Origin: Xylona heveae TC161
Lineage: Eukaryota > Ascomycota > Xylonomycetes > Xylonales > Xylonaceae
Reading direction: 5' to 3'
Length of the DNA stretch: 64,000 nt
NCBI RefSeq assembly: GCF_001619985.1
Contig: NW_017264200.1
Coordinates: 806,001 to 870,000 of the forward strand
The notes under the pieces were generated by a model. It was not told the origin of the DNA, searched no databases, and was given only the letters and a program-made list of their open reading frames with translations. Of this stretch, positions 1 to 10,689 are shown in pieces. Position 1 is the first letter of the stretch, and each line of letters begins with the position of its first letter. The position numbers and the translations under genes were made by a program.

Positions 1-1149
1 TACACAAATTATTTCTTTCCTTTCCCCTAAGAAAAACCCCCCAAAGGAAAAGAAAAAAAATAAAAGAAGGGGAGGAGAATCTACTTTCAAGATACGAATA
101 AACTACTAGATACAAATATTAAATACTGAATACTAACGACAAAAATAGGCATCGGCCAAGCCGTGGCACAATACCTCCTGAGTCCGCCGCGCTCGCACAA
201 TGTCGTGGTTCTCGCGCGCAGCAAAGCGCCCCTGGAGGCCCTTCAGAAGCAATATCCGGAGCAAGTGCAAGTGGTTGCGGGGGATCTGGCGGGGGACTTT
301 TCGCTGGCGGACAAGGCAGTGCAGGTGGCACTAGACACGTGGGGGCGGGTGGACGCTTTGATTGTCAATCACGGAGTGCTGGATCCCGTGCGCAGGATCG
401 CGGACGCGGATATCGATGCTTGGCGGAGAGCGTATGATGTGAATGTGTTCGGGGCGGTGGCGTTTGTAAGTCTCAGATTGTCACGGTCTTCTCTTTTTTT
501 TCTCCCAAATTTTCTTGACATTGAAGATACGGGAGTTGGCCCCCGAGGGAGGGGGAAAGAGTGAAGAGGGGCAGATCCAAAAAGTATAGTTAAGAACAAG
601 TGTGTTGACGCAAGTAACACAGGCAAAAGCGGCATTGCCGGCGCTGCGGGAGAGTCAAGGTCGGATTGTATTCACGTCGTCGGGCGCGGCGAACTCGGGC
701 TACGTGGGCTGGGGCGCGTATGGCTCGTCCAAGGCGGCGATTAACCACCTTGCAAAGACGCTGGCCAACGAGGAACCGAGTGTCACGAGTGTAGCGCTTC
801 GTCCGGGCGTCGTGGATACGGAGATGCAGACGGATATCCGAGGTGTGCATACGCAATACATGGACGCCAAAGAGGCGGAGAAGTTCTCCAAGCTCAAGAA
901 TGAAGGCGGGCTGCTGAAGCCGGAGCAGCCTGGAACAGTAATCGTAGGTTTTCACGGACAGGATGGGACTTGGTGACACTTATGGAGAGTATGACTGACA
1001 TGGCTAGGCAAACTTGGCACTTAAGGCGCCGAAAGAGCTCAGCGGGCAGTTTGTAAAGTAAGTCTACGACAAGTCATGAATTACACATCATGGTTTCACT
1101 AATAATTTGCAGTTGGAGCGACGAGGAACTAAAAGAGTTTCAAGCTTAA
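1..1149 (+). CDS. Short-chain dehydrogenase/reductase, 5' end outside window
   Basis: NAD(P)-dependent oxidoreductase of the SDR superfamily, resembling the yeast Irc24/YIR035C benzil-reductase group. Visible exons are 149-465, 623-943, 1008-1057 and 1113-1149. The first exon, with the ATG and the start of the TGxxxGxG cofactor loop, lies left of the window; bases 1-148 are the end of its intron, with a perfect TACTAAC branch site at 131-137 and AG at 147-148. The visible protein starts with the GIGQAVAQ part of the Rossmann loop, then has VNHG, the catalytic serine in TSSGAANSG and the YGSSK active site (YxxxK), and ends DEELKEFQA. All exons join in frame. The substrate cannot be read from the sequence. 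Family assignment is firm; the exact orthologue is inferred. Confidence 0.9.
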
Positions 1150-2570
1150 ATGGGAGGGGTATCATTATTAAATTAGACTATGATAACGTAAACTATGGCA
1201 TGATATAGATCTGTATAAGAAGCCGTCAGCAACACGTTTCTGAGATGACAGACTTGCAACAAAGGTGTGTATGGATGAGGGCTTCAGCCGAAAGATGAAA
1301 AGCTCGACTTTTGGTATTCCGCATGCGACGCCTTTCGACGCCTTGAGATTTAGCATGGAAAAAGTGTTTTAATCCTAAGCCAGTGCGGATGTGGATAGTG
1401 TAGTAAAAGAAATGCAAACCTACCATTATACGAGATAGTCTTCACAAAGGTTGTAAAGGTCAACCAGTTTTTGAATTTGCAACTTGGCGAGAGCTCTGAC
1501 ACTGATCCAGTTCGTAATGAAGAGATCAAGTCGAGTTTGCATGCCAGGCCAGTGCAATAAAAAGCTGTGATCAACATGATTGATCTGAATTTGATAGTAC
1601 TCGGCAATTTATTCATCTCGCAAACAACCCCCCGTATGCAAAGGGCATGTGTGAAGTGGTCGCCTACCCTAGTAGCATGGAACCAAGCTTAAGGTTGCTT
1701 CAACCTTATCGCCATCACGCTGCTAGAGCACAGGTCGAGCCGATGCAAAGATAGCTACAAAATCTGCTGGTCTAGGTATCTAGTTAGCCAAGTCTGAAGA
1801 CGGCAGTAGATAACGAAACAAAAAGTAGCAAATGATTTGCAAATATCAGATGGTCCGTTTGGCTAGGACAGGTAAGTCACCACAAGAGCCGAAGCTCAAT
1901 GGTCTGTTAGGGGCGACACAAAGGTTCATCATTGAAAACGCAGAAAGGCATCAGGGAAGAAAAAGTATACGTACCAGTTAGTTAAGCTGGTCCCTGACTT
2001 GTAATAAAGCCAGGGACGCTTTTTGCAGACATAATGCTGCAAAGCCATCTATGATAGACGCAATATCATTTCATTTCATGTATTCATTGTGAAATACAGC
2101 ACATTCCACAGGCGTGGGTGTGCTAATCATTGATCATTGATCGCTGATCGCACAGCAAGAGCTGTTTGGAAGAAGAGGAGAGAGAGAGGGAAGATTGAAA
2201 GGAGAAGAAGAAAGAGGAAAACTGAGAGCGCAGTGTGAAATTTATTGCCGACGAGAAATGATCTGGGTCCTGAGTCGCGTAAATTTCGCGAGAAAAAAGA
2301 ACGAGGAAAGAGGGTCGAGGGTACGTAGTAACCAACTCCCCACGGCATCTTCCGTCGCAAACTGTATTTATCCAACGGGAGCTGCACCGCATTATTACGT
2401 CCCCCCTGTACGCTCCGGTGATAGAATTACATTCAAACATACAATTCTCGACGCTCGTGTGAATTACAATTTATTCTTACAGTTTTCGCAAGGCGACTGT
2501 ATCTCCATTCGTCAATACTGTCACCTGGTTCGGCATTTACAATAAGCCCTTCACATAGGCCTATTCGAGA
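1150..2570. other. Intergenic, no gene seen
   Basis: This holds the 3' flank of the dehydrogenase and the promoter and leader of the Dr1 gene. A purine-rich tract (GA-rich) lies at about 2168-2222. Short ORFs occur on both strands but none resembles a protein family or has supporting splice signals. I see no repeat or RNA gene. Confidence 0.6.
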
Positions 2571-3356
2571 ATGTCAGATCGCGAGTTTGGAGGTATGTCT
2601 GAGCACTTTGGCCTCGCTGGAGGGGCACGCGCAAGATAATATTTGCGGCATTTTGTAACATTCAGCTTAAGGTCCAAGAGGCTAATGAATCGCGTATAGG
2701 AAATGAGGACCTCTCATTACCAAAGGGTACGTCCTACGTCGTTGGGTGCTTATTGCGCTACAAGAACAGCCTGATTCCATTGCGCCAAACTGCCCTTTTT
2801 CAGCTCGTCATGCACTCTCTCGAAGACACGATACAACTGCGCTCTTACCATTCAAAGGAAAAAAAAAATACTAACATACTCGGCGCAACAGCGACCGTCC
2901 AGAAAATCATTACGGAAATCCTGCCTGCGTCATCCGGGCTGACATTTGCCAAAGACGCACGAGACCTACTGATCGAATGCTGCGTCGAGTTTATCACGCT
3001 AGTCTCGTCGGAAGCAAACGAGATTTCGGAAAAGGAAGCCAAGAAGACGATTGCCTGCGAACATGTGACCAAGGCGTTGGAAGAGCTGGGGTTTCAGGAT
3101 TACGTCCAGGATGTATTGGAGGTTGCGAACGAGCATAAAGAACAGCAAAAGGTACGAGTCAGGCACTTTAAGTATTGTTGACGGTTGAGCCTCTGGGGGG
3201 AACTGACGTTGACTTGTGGAAAAATAGACACGGGAGAAGAAACAGTCGAAGATGGAGCAGAGTGGACTCTCCGAGGAAGAATTACTCCGACAACAGCAAG
3301 AGCTTTTCCGCAGCGCAACAGACAAATATAATGCTGGGCCGCACGATTCTGGGTGA
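2571..3356 (+). CDS. ncb2: Negative cofactor 2 beta subunit (Dr1/Ncb2), TBP repressor
   Basis: Histone-fold subunit of NC2, which binds TBP on promoter DNA and blocks TFIIA/TFIIB recruitment; it pairs with NC2-alpha (Bur6/DRAP1) in the nucleus. Exons are 2571-2592, 2700-2726, 2892-3151 and 3228-3356, giving 145 aa. The protein starts MSDREFGGNEDLSLPKATVQ and carries the conserved histone-fold run ITEILPASSG...FAKDARDLLIECCVEFI...EAKKTIACEHVTKALEELGF. This is followed by a charged coiled-coil tail with EEELLRQQQELF, typical of Dr1. Length and order match the family. The start was chosen because MSDRE is the usual fungal N-terminus and the first two tiny exons join in frame. The gene converges on the Tda3-like gene downstream. 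Confidence 0.95.
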
Positions 3357-3878
3357 GACCCAGATGTGTGAGGTCTCATTGCGTGTGATTGGCAAATGGA
3401 CGGGCGTTTCTTCTGCGGGCTTGCGGGCGGCTTCTTTTTGATATGCGATGGTCGAGGCAAATATCTCATACGGGTGTTTTAAGGATATCGGAGTTTTTAT
3501 GTATAGGCAATAATCCCGGCCGGGCGTCTAGGATACGAATTCTTCTATTATTTTCATGTACATGCAGGGGATGAATGATTCCCAGGACATCGATGAGTGT
3601 CTGTTCACGAGGAATTAAATATCAATATATTCCAGACCTTTACTCTCGACTGGAGCGATACATTCATTTCATCCTTCGCGTGGTTCATCCTCTGCGTGGA
3701 CTTCGATTCGAGAGCGTGATGCCATTTTCAATCAGGTGTTCTTTCAAAAAATATCGTTCCAAATGCAAAGGGATGCAGCGCAACAAGCTTTTTGAAATTT
3801 ACCCTGAACGAGCATGACGGCTCCAATCCCATATATGCAGCCCGAATATATTGCCATATTGCTGATCCTAGGCTTAGA
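3357..3878. other. Intergenic between convergent genes
   Basis: This 522-bp stretch joins the 3' ends of the Dr1 gene (+) and the Tda3-like gene (-). Only short overlapping ORFs without recognisable similarity are present; nothing else is seen. Confidence 0.6.
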
Positions 3879-5252
3879 TTATATACCCAGTGCACTAACA
3901 TCGGCAGAAGTCTGCAGCCCCTGAACCATTTCTGCAAGGACCTTCCCTGTGCCCAAGCTCATGCTGATGCCCCACGGACCATGGCCCGCGCTGACAAACA
4001 CGCCGCCCTCGCCACCGCCGCGGGTCGAAATTCCATAACCCAGCTTGTCATCCTGTATCCTCGTGAGGATGGGCTTGCCGCTCGGCGTGACGGGTCTGAA
4101 GCAAAGCCCTTCCCGCACAAGTTCCAGGTCACTTAGACTCCCACTCAATTGGCCTCCTACAGTGGCACCTGCCCCTTCACCTTCAGCGGTAGATTTATCT
4201 GACGCGATTCCCAGCAATTGCTTTGCCGTGTGTTCCAACTGCTGCATCGACTCGCGCTGTGGTTCGGACTCGGTCGCCTTCTCTGGCAGCGGGATCGTAC
4301 TTGAGTTCACACCCGCGAGGTATATTTCTCCACCGAGTCGGGAGAAGATTTCTGGACTGAACCCTCGTGGGTCGGCCGTGAAGACGGCATGGCATCCGCG
4401 AATCTCGTGCTCTTCTGTCCACCGCGGGGACTTGACGACCAGCGAGTGTCCAGCTAGCGGCGTCACTGGTATCTTAATACCTGCCTGAGGGAACACTCTG
4501 GAAAACGCAGTAGGAGTCCATGCGCCAGCCGTGAAAACGACATGGGTGCAAGGGATATCGGTCTCGGATTCGCCTTCCGCGATGCGCACGCTGGAGATCT
4601 CGCCCCGTAGATCCTGCGAGATGGAAATGGCTTCGGCAGGCTGATGGATTTGTACATTGCGCACTTTGCATTGTTCCAGGAGAAATTGACATAGTTTCAG
4701 GGGGTCCCTGGTTTAGATTTACAGTTTGTCAGGTGCTAACGCCCTCCCATGGAACATATCAACGATTCCCACATTCAGAACTTACACTTGGGCTGTGCTC
4801 TCCCCGCCGCTGAGTAGTTCTAGATCCGTGCCCTTGGGATGCGTGAGCCATGACGGGCCCTCGCCCTCTTTGAAGAACTGTTGAGCAGCATTCGCTGCTT
4901 CGGCACGACTCGTTCCGTCTCGCAGCCAGTCTTCGCCACGGGGCCCGCCTGCGACACCACTGAGATTCAAACTGCCAGATGTGCTGGGACTATAGCCCCA
5001 TCTTTCTCGTCCGTTGAAATTTTCTGCTAGTTCCTTGTGAAGGTCGAAAGAGAGCGCTCCTAGGGCAGCCGTTGCAGGGGAGAACCAGTCGCGCGCTAAG
5101 AACCCTGCAGCGAAGCCAGAAGCGGAGGCAAAGAAGCGTGGAGAAGCTTCGACAATGTGGATTTGGTCAGAGGGAGCGCCTGGTGATTGAGATAGATAAT
5201 ATGCGGTGGAAAGTCCGATAATGCCGCCTCCGACAATGACAGTTTTGGACAT
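3879..5252 (-). CDS. FAD-dependent oxidoreductase, Tda3-like (DAO family)
   Basis: Flavoprotein of the D-amino-acid-oxidase-like fold, closest by eye to yeast Tda3 and fission yeast SPAC1F5.03c, which genetics links to late-endosome/Golgi traffic; the substrate is unknown. Two exons (minus strand: 5252-4786 and 4707-3879) give 431 aa. The N-terminus has the dinucleotide-binding motif VIVGGGIIGLSTAYYL directly after MSK, then FASASGFAAGFLARDW. The C-terminus holds FRPVTPSGKPIL and GGEGGVFVSAGHGPWGISMS, the usual FAD-closing region. Intron donor GTAAGT and acceptor CCAG join AQV to DPLKLCQF in frame. The longer upstream reading frame was not used because MSKTVIVGGG is the conserved start. Confidence 0.9.
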
Positions 5253-6005
5253 GGTGGGAGTGATTTCGGGGAAGGCCCGGTACGACAATGCAGGAGAGAT
5301 GGAAGACGACCTGCGGATGGTATACACTGGCTGGGGGTATGAAGAGCTGTAAGGAGGTATCTACAATGATTTTATACAATGTTTCAATCAACTATCATTA
5401 AAGGTGGCAAACATATGAAGCTGTCAAGTTGCAAGCTAACTTATCGGCTGCTGTGGCCGATAGGGCGGACTGATACCGTATGACGTCGGGATGATTTGCC
5501 GAATGTAGTATGATGTTTCCACTGAACAGGTTGGAGAACGCTGATCTCTCCGTTTTGAATGGAATCCACGCAATAGCTTTTCTAGAATGCTCTCTGGACT
5601 GCCGACGACGAATTTTTGGAGTAATCGCCAGTGAGTCTCCTAGGAATAATTACACTGCTATCAACCATTGCTCTGAATTAACAGCCACAACAAAATTCTG
5701 GACACAATGTTTTCTCAATTTTTATACGAACTATACGATTTATTTAAAAGAATATTCTAGTTTCGTGTATAAAATAATATATGCATCTATGCATGCCAAG
5801 AAAATATTACAACAAATCTCTGCAATATCGGGTATTTGAATGTCTAGACAAGTAAAAGCTGGAAATTCAAGTTGCAAGTATAAATGGTCAATGCCGCCGG
5901 ATAGGTGAAGCAATCAAAAATATCAAAACATGCAAGTCCAGTCGATATATATATATATATATCTGAATATCAAGGAGGGCGGTTTTCCCAGGAGGTAATG
6001 TTGGT
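5253..6005. other. Intergenic; contains an (AT)9 run
   Basis: This is the promoter side of the Tda3-like gene and the 3' flank of the guanine deaminase gene. It is AT-rich, especially 5700-5960. An alternating AT tract of nine units occupies 5945-5962, about 45 bp past the deaminase stop. No coding sequence is supported. Confidence 0.6.
5945..5962. repeat. (AT)9 dinucleotide run
   Basis: A perfect alternating AT tract lies just downstream of the guanine deaminase stop, in its presumed 3' UTR/terminator region. It is a simple microsatellite; a role in 3'-end formation (AT-rich efficiency element) is possible but not shown. Confidence 0.85.
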
Positions 6006-7452
6006 CTAGGGTTTTTGATGGACCTTGTGGCCTCGGACCCAGACGGCCCGCGTATTGCGATCATCTCCATTGTAGACCCATTTTGCAACACGTTCGTCCC
6101 AGCTTTCCCAGCCAAAAATGTCGACAGGGCCTTCGTCCACGTTGCCCATCGTGCCGCCCTCGGGAACGACACCCAGGCTGATCATCTGGGCATCCCACTC
6201 GAGCCCCTTGTCGAAGGAACCGACTTTAGCGTCGAGGCCCATTACCCGCGCGCCTCCTTTTGTGGAGAGGTAGAGCACCTCCTCGACCGATAGCTTGGCC
6301 GCATCGCCATCTGTCATGGCTACATGTCGCGAGACCAGCGCAGCCTGGCGCGCAGCCTCGAGCACACTGGGAGAGTAGCCGCCCGAGATATCAGTGCCGA
6401 GACCAACGGTGATGCCCTGATCGAGCAAGGTGCGGACTCTTGCGCAACCGGATGAAAGGGATGAGTTACTAGCCGGGCAATGGCTAATCTTAGCGTCGCG
6501 CGCCTTGATCAATGCCTGTTCTTTTGGCGTCAGGTACACGGCGTGAGCGAGCACCATGCCTGGTGTGAGTAAGCCGTGGGCGTCGTATACGTCGGCGTAC
6601 GATGAATATTGAGGAAATAGCTTTTGAACAAGTTCGAGTTCAGGAATATTTTCGGAAATGTGCGTCTGGCATGGTAGACCGGTTTCTGCATGCAACTTGC
6701 CGAGCTGTGTCAAAAGCTCAGAAGAACAGCTTGGGGCGAAGCGGGGAGTAAGAATCGGCGTGATGAGCTTATGCTCCGGATCAATGGATGCAATGTGCGC
6801 AATTGTCTCCCGAGTATCGTCTACTGCAGTGGAAGCAGAGCTGTCTTTGTACCAATCCGGTGCCAAGCTATCCATGTTACAGCGGCCGATAAAGGCCCGT
6901 TGACCAAGCTGCAGGCAGACGTCCGAGAGCAGATTTGTGCTTCCAGCATGAGCGGTGGCGTAATATGCTGCAGTCGTTGTCCCATGAGAGAGCGTCCGCT
7001 GTACACATCGTGTATAGACGGTTTTGGCCTTTGGCCGTGACGAGAGCGATGATTCAAGAGGGAAGGTATAGGTCTCGAGCCAGTCGAGGAGCGTCGATTT
7101 CCCAAAGATACCAGCATTTGGGTATTGTGAAGCATGGATGTGTGTGTCTGAACATTGAGATTAGGATTATTCCCTCAAAAAACACGTGTGTATCATAGAT
7201 AATGTGCGACTCACCGATGAAGCCTGGAAAGAAGAAACCACAATCTGGAGCGCGCACGAGGACTGGGCTTTTCCAGCCGTGCTTCTCAACGACCGCATTC
7301 AAGTCTTCCACATTACGCTCAACAAAGGCGATTTTTCCGTCTTCATCGACACCAATAGCGCCATTCTCGCAGATTTCAAGCTCGTTCAAGTCTGTACTAT
7401 GAACAAAAGCGCCGGCATACACGGTCTGGTGCAGTCCTTGGGGCTTGGTCAT
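6006..7452 (-). CDS. Guanine deaminase
   Basis: Zn-dependent amidohydrolase converting guanine to xanthine and ammonia, the entry step of guanine into purine catabolism (yeast GUD1 family); cytosolic. Exons on the minus strand are 7452-7215 and 7147-6006, giving 459 aa. The junction restores PGFIDTHIHASQYPNAG, containing the metal-binding HxH. Further family marks are SHGTTTAAYYAT, THISEN (metal His), LAHAVYLT, ISHCPASNSSL and GLGTDISGG (metal Asp). The start at MTKPQGLHQTVYAG was chosen over the upstream in-frame Met because it gives the normal length. A GATA palindrome about 515 bp upstream (7966-7979) would fit nitrogen control, by inference only. Confidence 0.96.
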
Positions 7453-8970
7453 GGCTGTTCGAGCACTGTCGCAATTGAACCGATCACTTTGCACCAATAC
7501 AAAAGTAAACGGAGCGGTAGTATTTGACACGGGTCCCAAACCGAGAGAAATCCAAGAGATCCTTTGAATCAATGAGCGACATTGACGCTTTATCTACTGT
7601 TGACATGTACGCTGATAACCCCACGGCGGGGGAACGTGGGCGAGTTGCGCGTGAATTCTGATTGGGCGAGATCAAGTCTTGGCGGACGAGATACAATCCT
7701 CATCCGCCTCCTCTTGCGGACCACGCCGGCATCCATGGGGTAATAAAGAGAGTATGGAAGCTTCACAGAATGCTGAGCCTCAAACATGATGGTGTAGATT
7801 CTTTATATTTGTCTTGTTGTTTTCCTTCTAAGCCACATATAATTACAGATATGTTAGCCAATGTGGGCAGGAGTATATTTTTATGAAAAGATTATGCAGG
7901 TAATGCAATCACGTGCAACGTGCGTTGTATGCTAGAGAGACGTGACAGATCTAATAAAGAGACGAGATAACTAGTTATCGAGAGGGAGGGAACATTTCTA
8001 ATCTCTTGCTGGCTTGTCCACTGACGTTGGAGACAAGAATCACATTCGCATGTGATGGTGAGTGATTGGGAGGCTGATTATCAGATCTGATGGTTGGTGA
8101 TGAAGATCTTCATCGTCATCTGTGGCTGACAGGGGGAGGCTGTACCTAGATGGTGACGCGTCAAAGGGACCCTGAGCACGGAGTTTGCTCATCCTGAGGC
8201 TTTGGAAAAATGGGTCTATCATGACATAAAAGGCTCATGAAGACGATTGACGAAATCGTAAAGAGAAATTCGAATCGAAATTTGGGTGCGACTGAATGAT
8301 GATCATATTGTTGTGCTTGATGAATTTACTCCGTACCAGTCAGGCAGTACGACTTTCTATCGTTCGGGCGTGGCACCATCTCGGACCACGACCATCCGAA
8401 CGGGGGTTTTTGCCGGGCGCCACCACCTAAGCGGAGAATACTTAAAGGAAACCTTTATACACTGCAGATATGGTGGAAGGATAGAGTAGAGCCTAAGTAC
8501 TATTTGTAGTGGTGTGGGATCTGAATCGGATTTGCCCCTGACCGGAAGTTGGTGTTCCTGGTGGTCTGCTTTTTTTTCTCCCCGGCACCTCTTGTTATTA
8601 AGTTAGCTAAAGTCCTTTAACTAATCCACCGTTTCTCTCACTAGAGTTACATGCACTCCAGATATCTGGTACCTGGTACCTAACTTCTCTGCATATTTCT
8701 CTGGTGTTCTCAGGTCACTTTTGGCTCACCCACCTTATTATCGTACCAACCCACCCATCCACCCACGAACGACCCGCCGCCCACTTAGAGAGCTTCCCGG
8801 AACGGACCCAGAATTATTATTTCCCCATCTCTCATCATTAATCTTCCTCTTTCCTTCTTCCATCTACGTTCCTTTATCACCATCTTTCCCCCATCGTTCT
8901 CTACTCTCCTCGCGTGCTCTTCTGTCAACCCAGCACTGGTCGACGCTGCTGCACTCGAGTGCGATTCAAG
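7453..8970. other. Divergent promoter region, guanine deaminase / ERG25
   Basis: About 1.5 kb separates the divergent deaminase and sterol oxidase genes. It holds a 14-bp GATA palindrome (7966-7979), a TACTCCGTA 9-mer (8327-8335) and, from about 8720, a pyrimidine-rich ERG25 leader. ATCGTACCAACCCACCC at about 8739 loosely resembles sterol-regulator sites, but I cannot test that. No gene is seen. Confidence 0.6.
7966..7979. promoter_or_regulatory. GATAACTAGTTATC palindrome, possible AreA/GATA-factor site
   Basis: A perfect 14-bp palindrome places two GATAA cores in inverted orientation 4 bp apart. Fungal nitrogen regulators of the AreA/Nit2 type bind HGATAR, often as close pairs. It lies upstream of guanine deaminase, a nitrogen-scavenging gene that such factors commonly control. 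Some 14-bp palindromes are expected by chance in 64 kb, so this is a suggestion only. Confidence 0.4.
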
Positions 8971-10055
8971 ATGTAATTTTCCCCCTTCCAATACAAATTA
9001 CCTCCCTTTTTTTTTGTGCCCGGTGAAATGTCGTCGTCGCAACACATTGATCAATATACTGATAAACGAAATGTAGGAACGCAACCGCTGCCTTCGCCGC
9101 CACCACGGCGGATCCCACTTACTGGGGCCAATTCGATGCCATCTCGCAGTACAATGTCCACCTGAATATCTTCGAGCGTCTTTGGGCCGCCTGGTATGCG
9201 TACATGCAGAACGATGTCTTGGCCACCGGTATCATGTCCTTTGTCATGCACGAGGTTGTCTACTTTGGTCGCTCTCTGCCTTGGATCATCATCGACAGCA
9301 TTCCCTACTTCCACAAGTACAAGCTTCAGCAGGCCAAGGTACCCACTGCTGCCGACCAGTGGAAGTGCGCCAAGCTGGTCCTCTTCAGTCACTTTACGGT
9401 TGAGCTTCCTCAGATCTGGTATGTTCTCTCATATTGATTGACATTCTCCACGATTGAATTGCGCTGACAAAACATATCTGCTCGCAGGCTCTTCCACCCC
9501 ATGGCCGTCTACTTTGGCATGCAATTCGGTGTTCCTTTCCCCTCGCTCCTGACCATGGCCTACCAGATTGCCATCTTCTTCGTCATGGAGGATACCTGGC
9601 ACTACTGGTTCCACCGCGCTTTCCATTGGGGTCCGTTGTACAAGTATGTGCACAAGATTCACCACCAGTACTCGGCTCCCTTTGGACTTGCCGCCGAATA
9701 CGCCTCGCCCATTGAGGTCATGTTCCTCGGTCTCGGAACGGTTGGCTCGCCCATTCTGTGGTGCGCGGTGAGCAACGGCAACCTGCACATCCTGACCATG
9801 TACCTCTGGATCACCCTCCGTCTATTTCAGGCCATTGACTCGCACTCGGGCTATGACTTCCCCTGGTCGCTGCACCACTTTTTGCCCATCTGGGCCGGTG
9901 CCCACCACCACGATGTCCACCACGAAAAGTTCATTGGCAACTACGCCAGCAGCTTCCGCTGGTGGGACTACTTCCTCGACACCGAGTCCGGTCCCGAGGC
10001 TGCCAAGCGCCGCCGGGAGCGCAAGATTACAAAGGAGGCCAAGAAGACGCAGTAA
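8971..10055 (+). CDS. erg25: C-4 methylsterol oxidase (ERG25)
   Basis: Di-iron membrane oxygenase removing the C-4 methyl groups of 4,4-dimethylzymosterol with Erg26/Erg27 in the ER; a late ergosterol step. Exons are 8971-8972, 9077-9418 and 9488-10055, giving 303 aa. The ATG is split: AT ends exon 1 and G opens exon 2, after a 104-nt intron with TACTGAT branch site. This yields [20 protein letters not shown], aligned with the usual fungal N-terminus. Histidine clusters are [10 protein letters not shown] (about 152-162), HKIHHQYS (170-177) and HHDVHHEKF (255-263). ADPTYWGQF and EDTWHYW are family signatures. The alternative ATG at 9028 runs out of frame into the gene and is not used. The basic C-terminal tail ([15 protein letters not shown]) may be an ER-retention signal. 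Confidence 0.95.
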
Positions 10056-10689
10056 ATGCGTGCAAATCCTTCTTTCCACTGCTCAGTGGGGCCCGGGGGT
10101 CCAGGGTCCAACGACAGCTGCCGCCGCGCCGGGCAGGTCAGACGTTGAATTTTTCATTCTTCGTCGAGATGATTTATTTTTCGGCCTCGAGTTACGACCC
10201 ACAAGAATGCAACGTTCTAGGAATATTTGACTGTATGAACCATTCCTGATGCAGAATGATGGCCGCACTCGTATGCCAGTGTTTCAATTGAGCGGAGCGC
10301 GGCATGCAAGAGTGCCATTTCATTTTCCGTTTTCACTTGTTCAGCCTAGACTAGATGCCGGTTGGCTTTTTTCTTTTTTATCTTTTTTTTCCCCACCTTA
10401 TATTTATTTTTGATGTCCCTGTCGTTTTCACAAACGACTGACACTACAGGTCGACGATCCACATTCATTGATTGATTCAATGGGATCAATGACCAATTTG
10501 CACGGGGGTTTATGTATAGATTTAATCCAAATTACAATTAATAATAATCACTATCTATCACTTGATTCACATGATCTCCTGTTATGCTATTCACATTATC
10601 ACTATAAGATATATACAGTTGTACAGCAGTGTATTAGACACATATTCCCTCATTACCTCTACCATCAAATTATACATTGCTCGCCGTAT
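10056..10689. other. Intergenic between convergent genes
   Basis: This is the 3' flank of ERG25 and of the pterin dehydratase gene. It has T-rich runs at about 10369-10393 and AT-rich sequence at 10540-10690. Short ORFs are present; none is supported. Confidence 0.6.

Noticed and set aside
4045-4488. 147-codon + strand ORF
   Set aside because: Antisense shadow of the Tda3-like gene; it has no domain and disappears with the codon pattern of the real gene.
8092-8130. Box C/D snoRNA-like GTGATGA...CTGA
   Set aside because: The spacing is too short and there is no terminal stem or paired inner boxes.
9028-9108. ATG at 9028 as ERG25 start
   Set aside because: It reads out of frame into exon 2 and gives no family sequence; the split ATG fits better.
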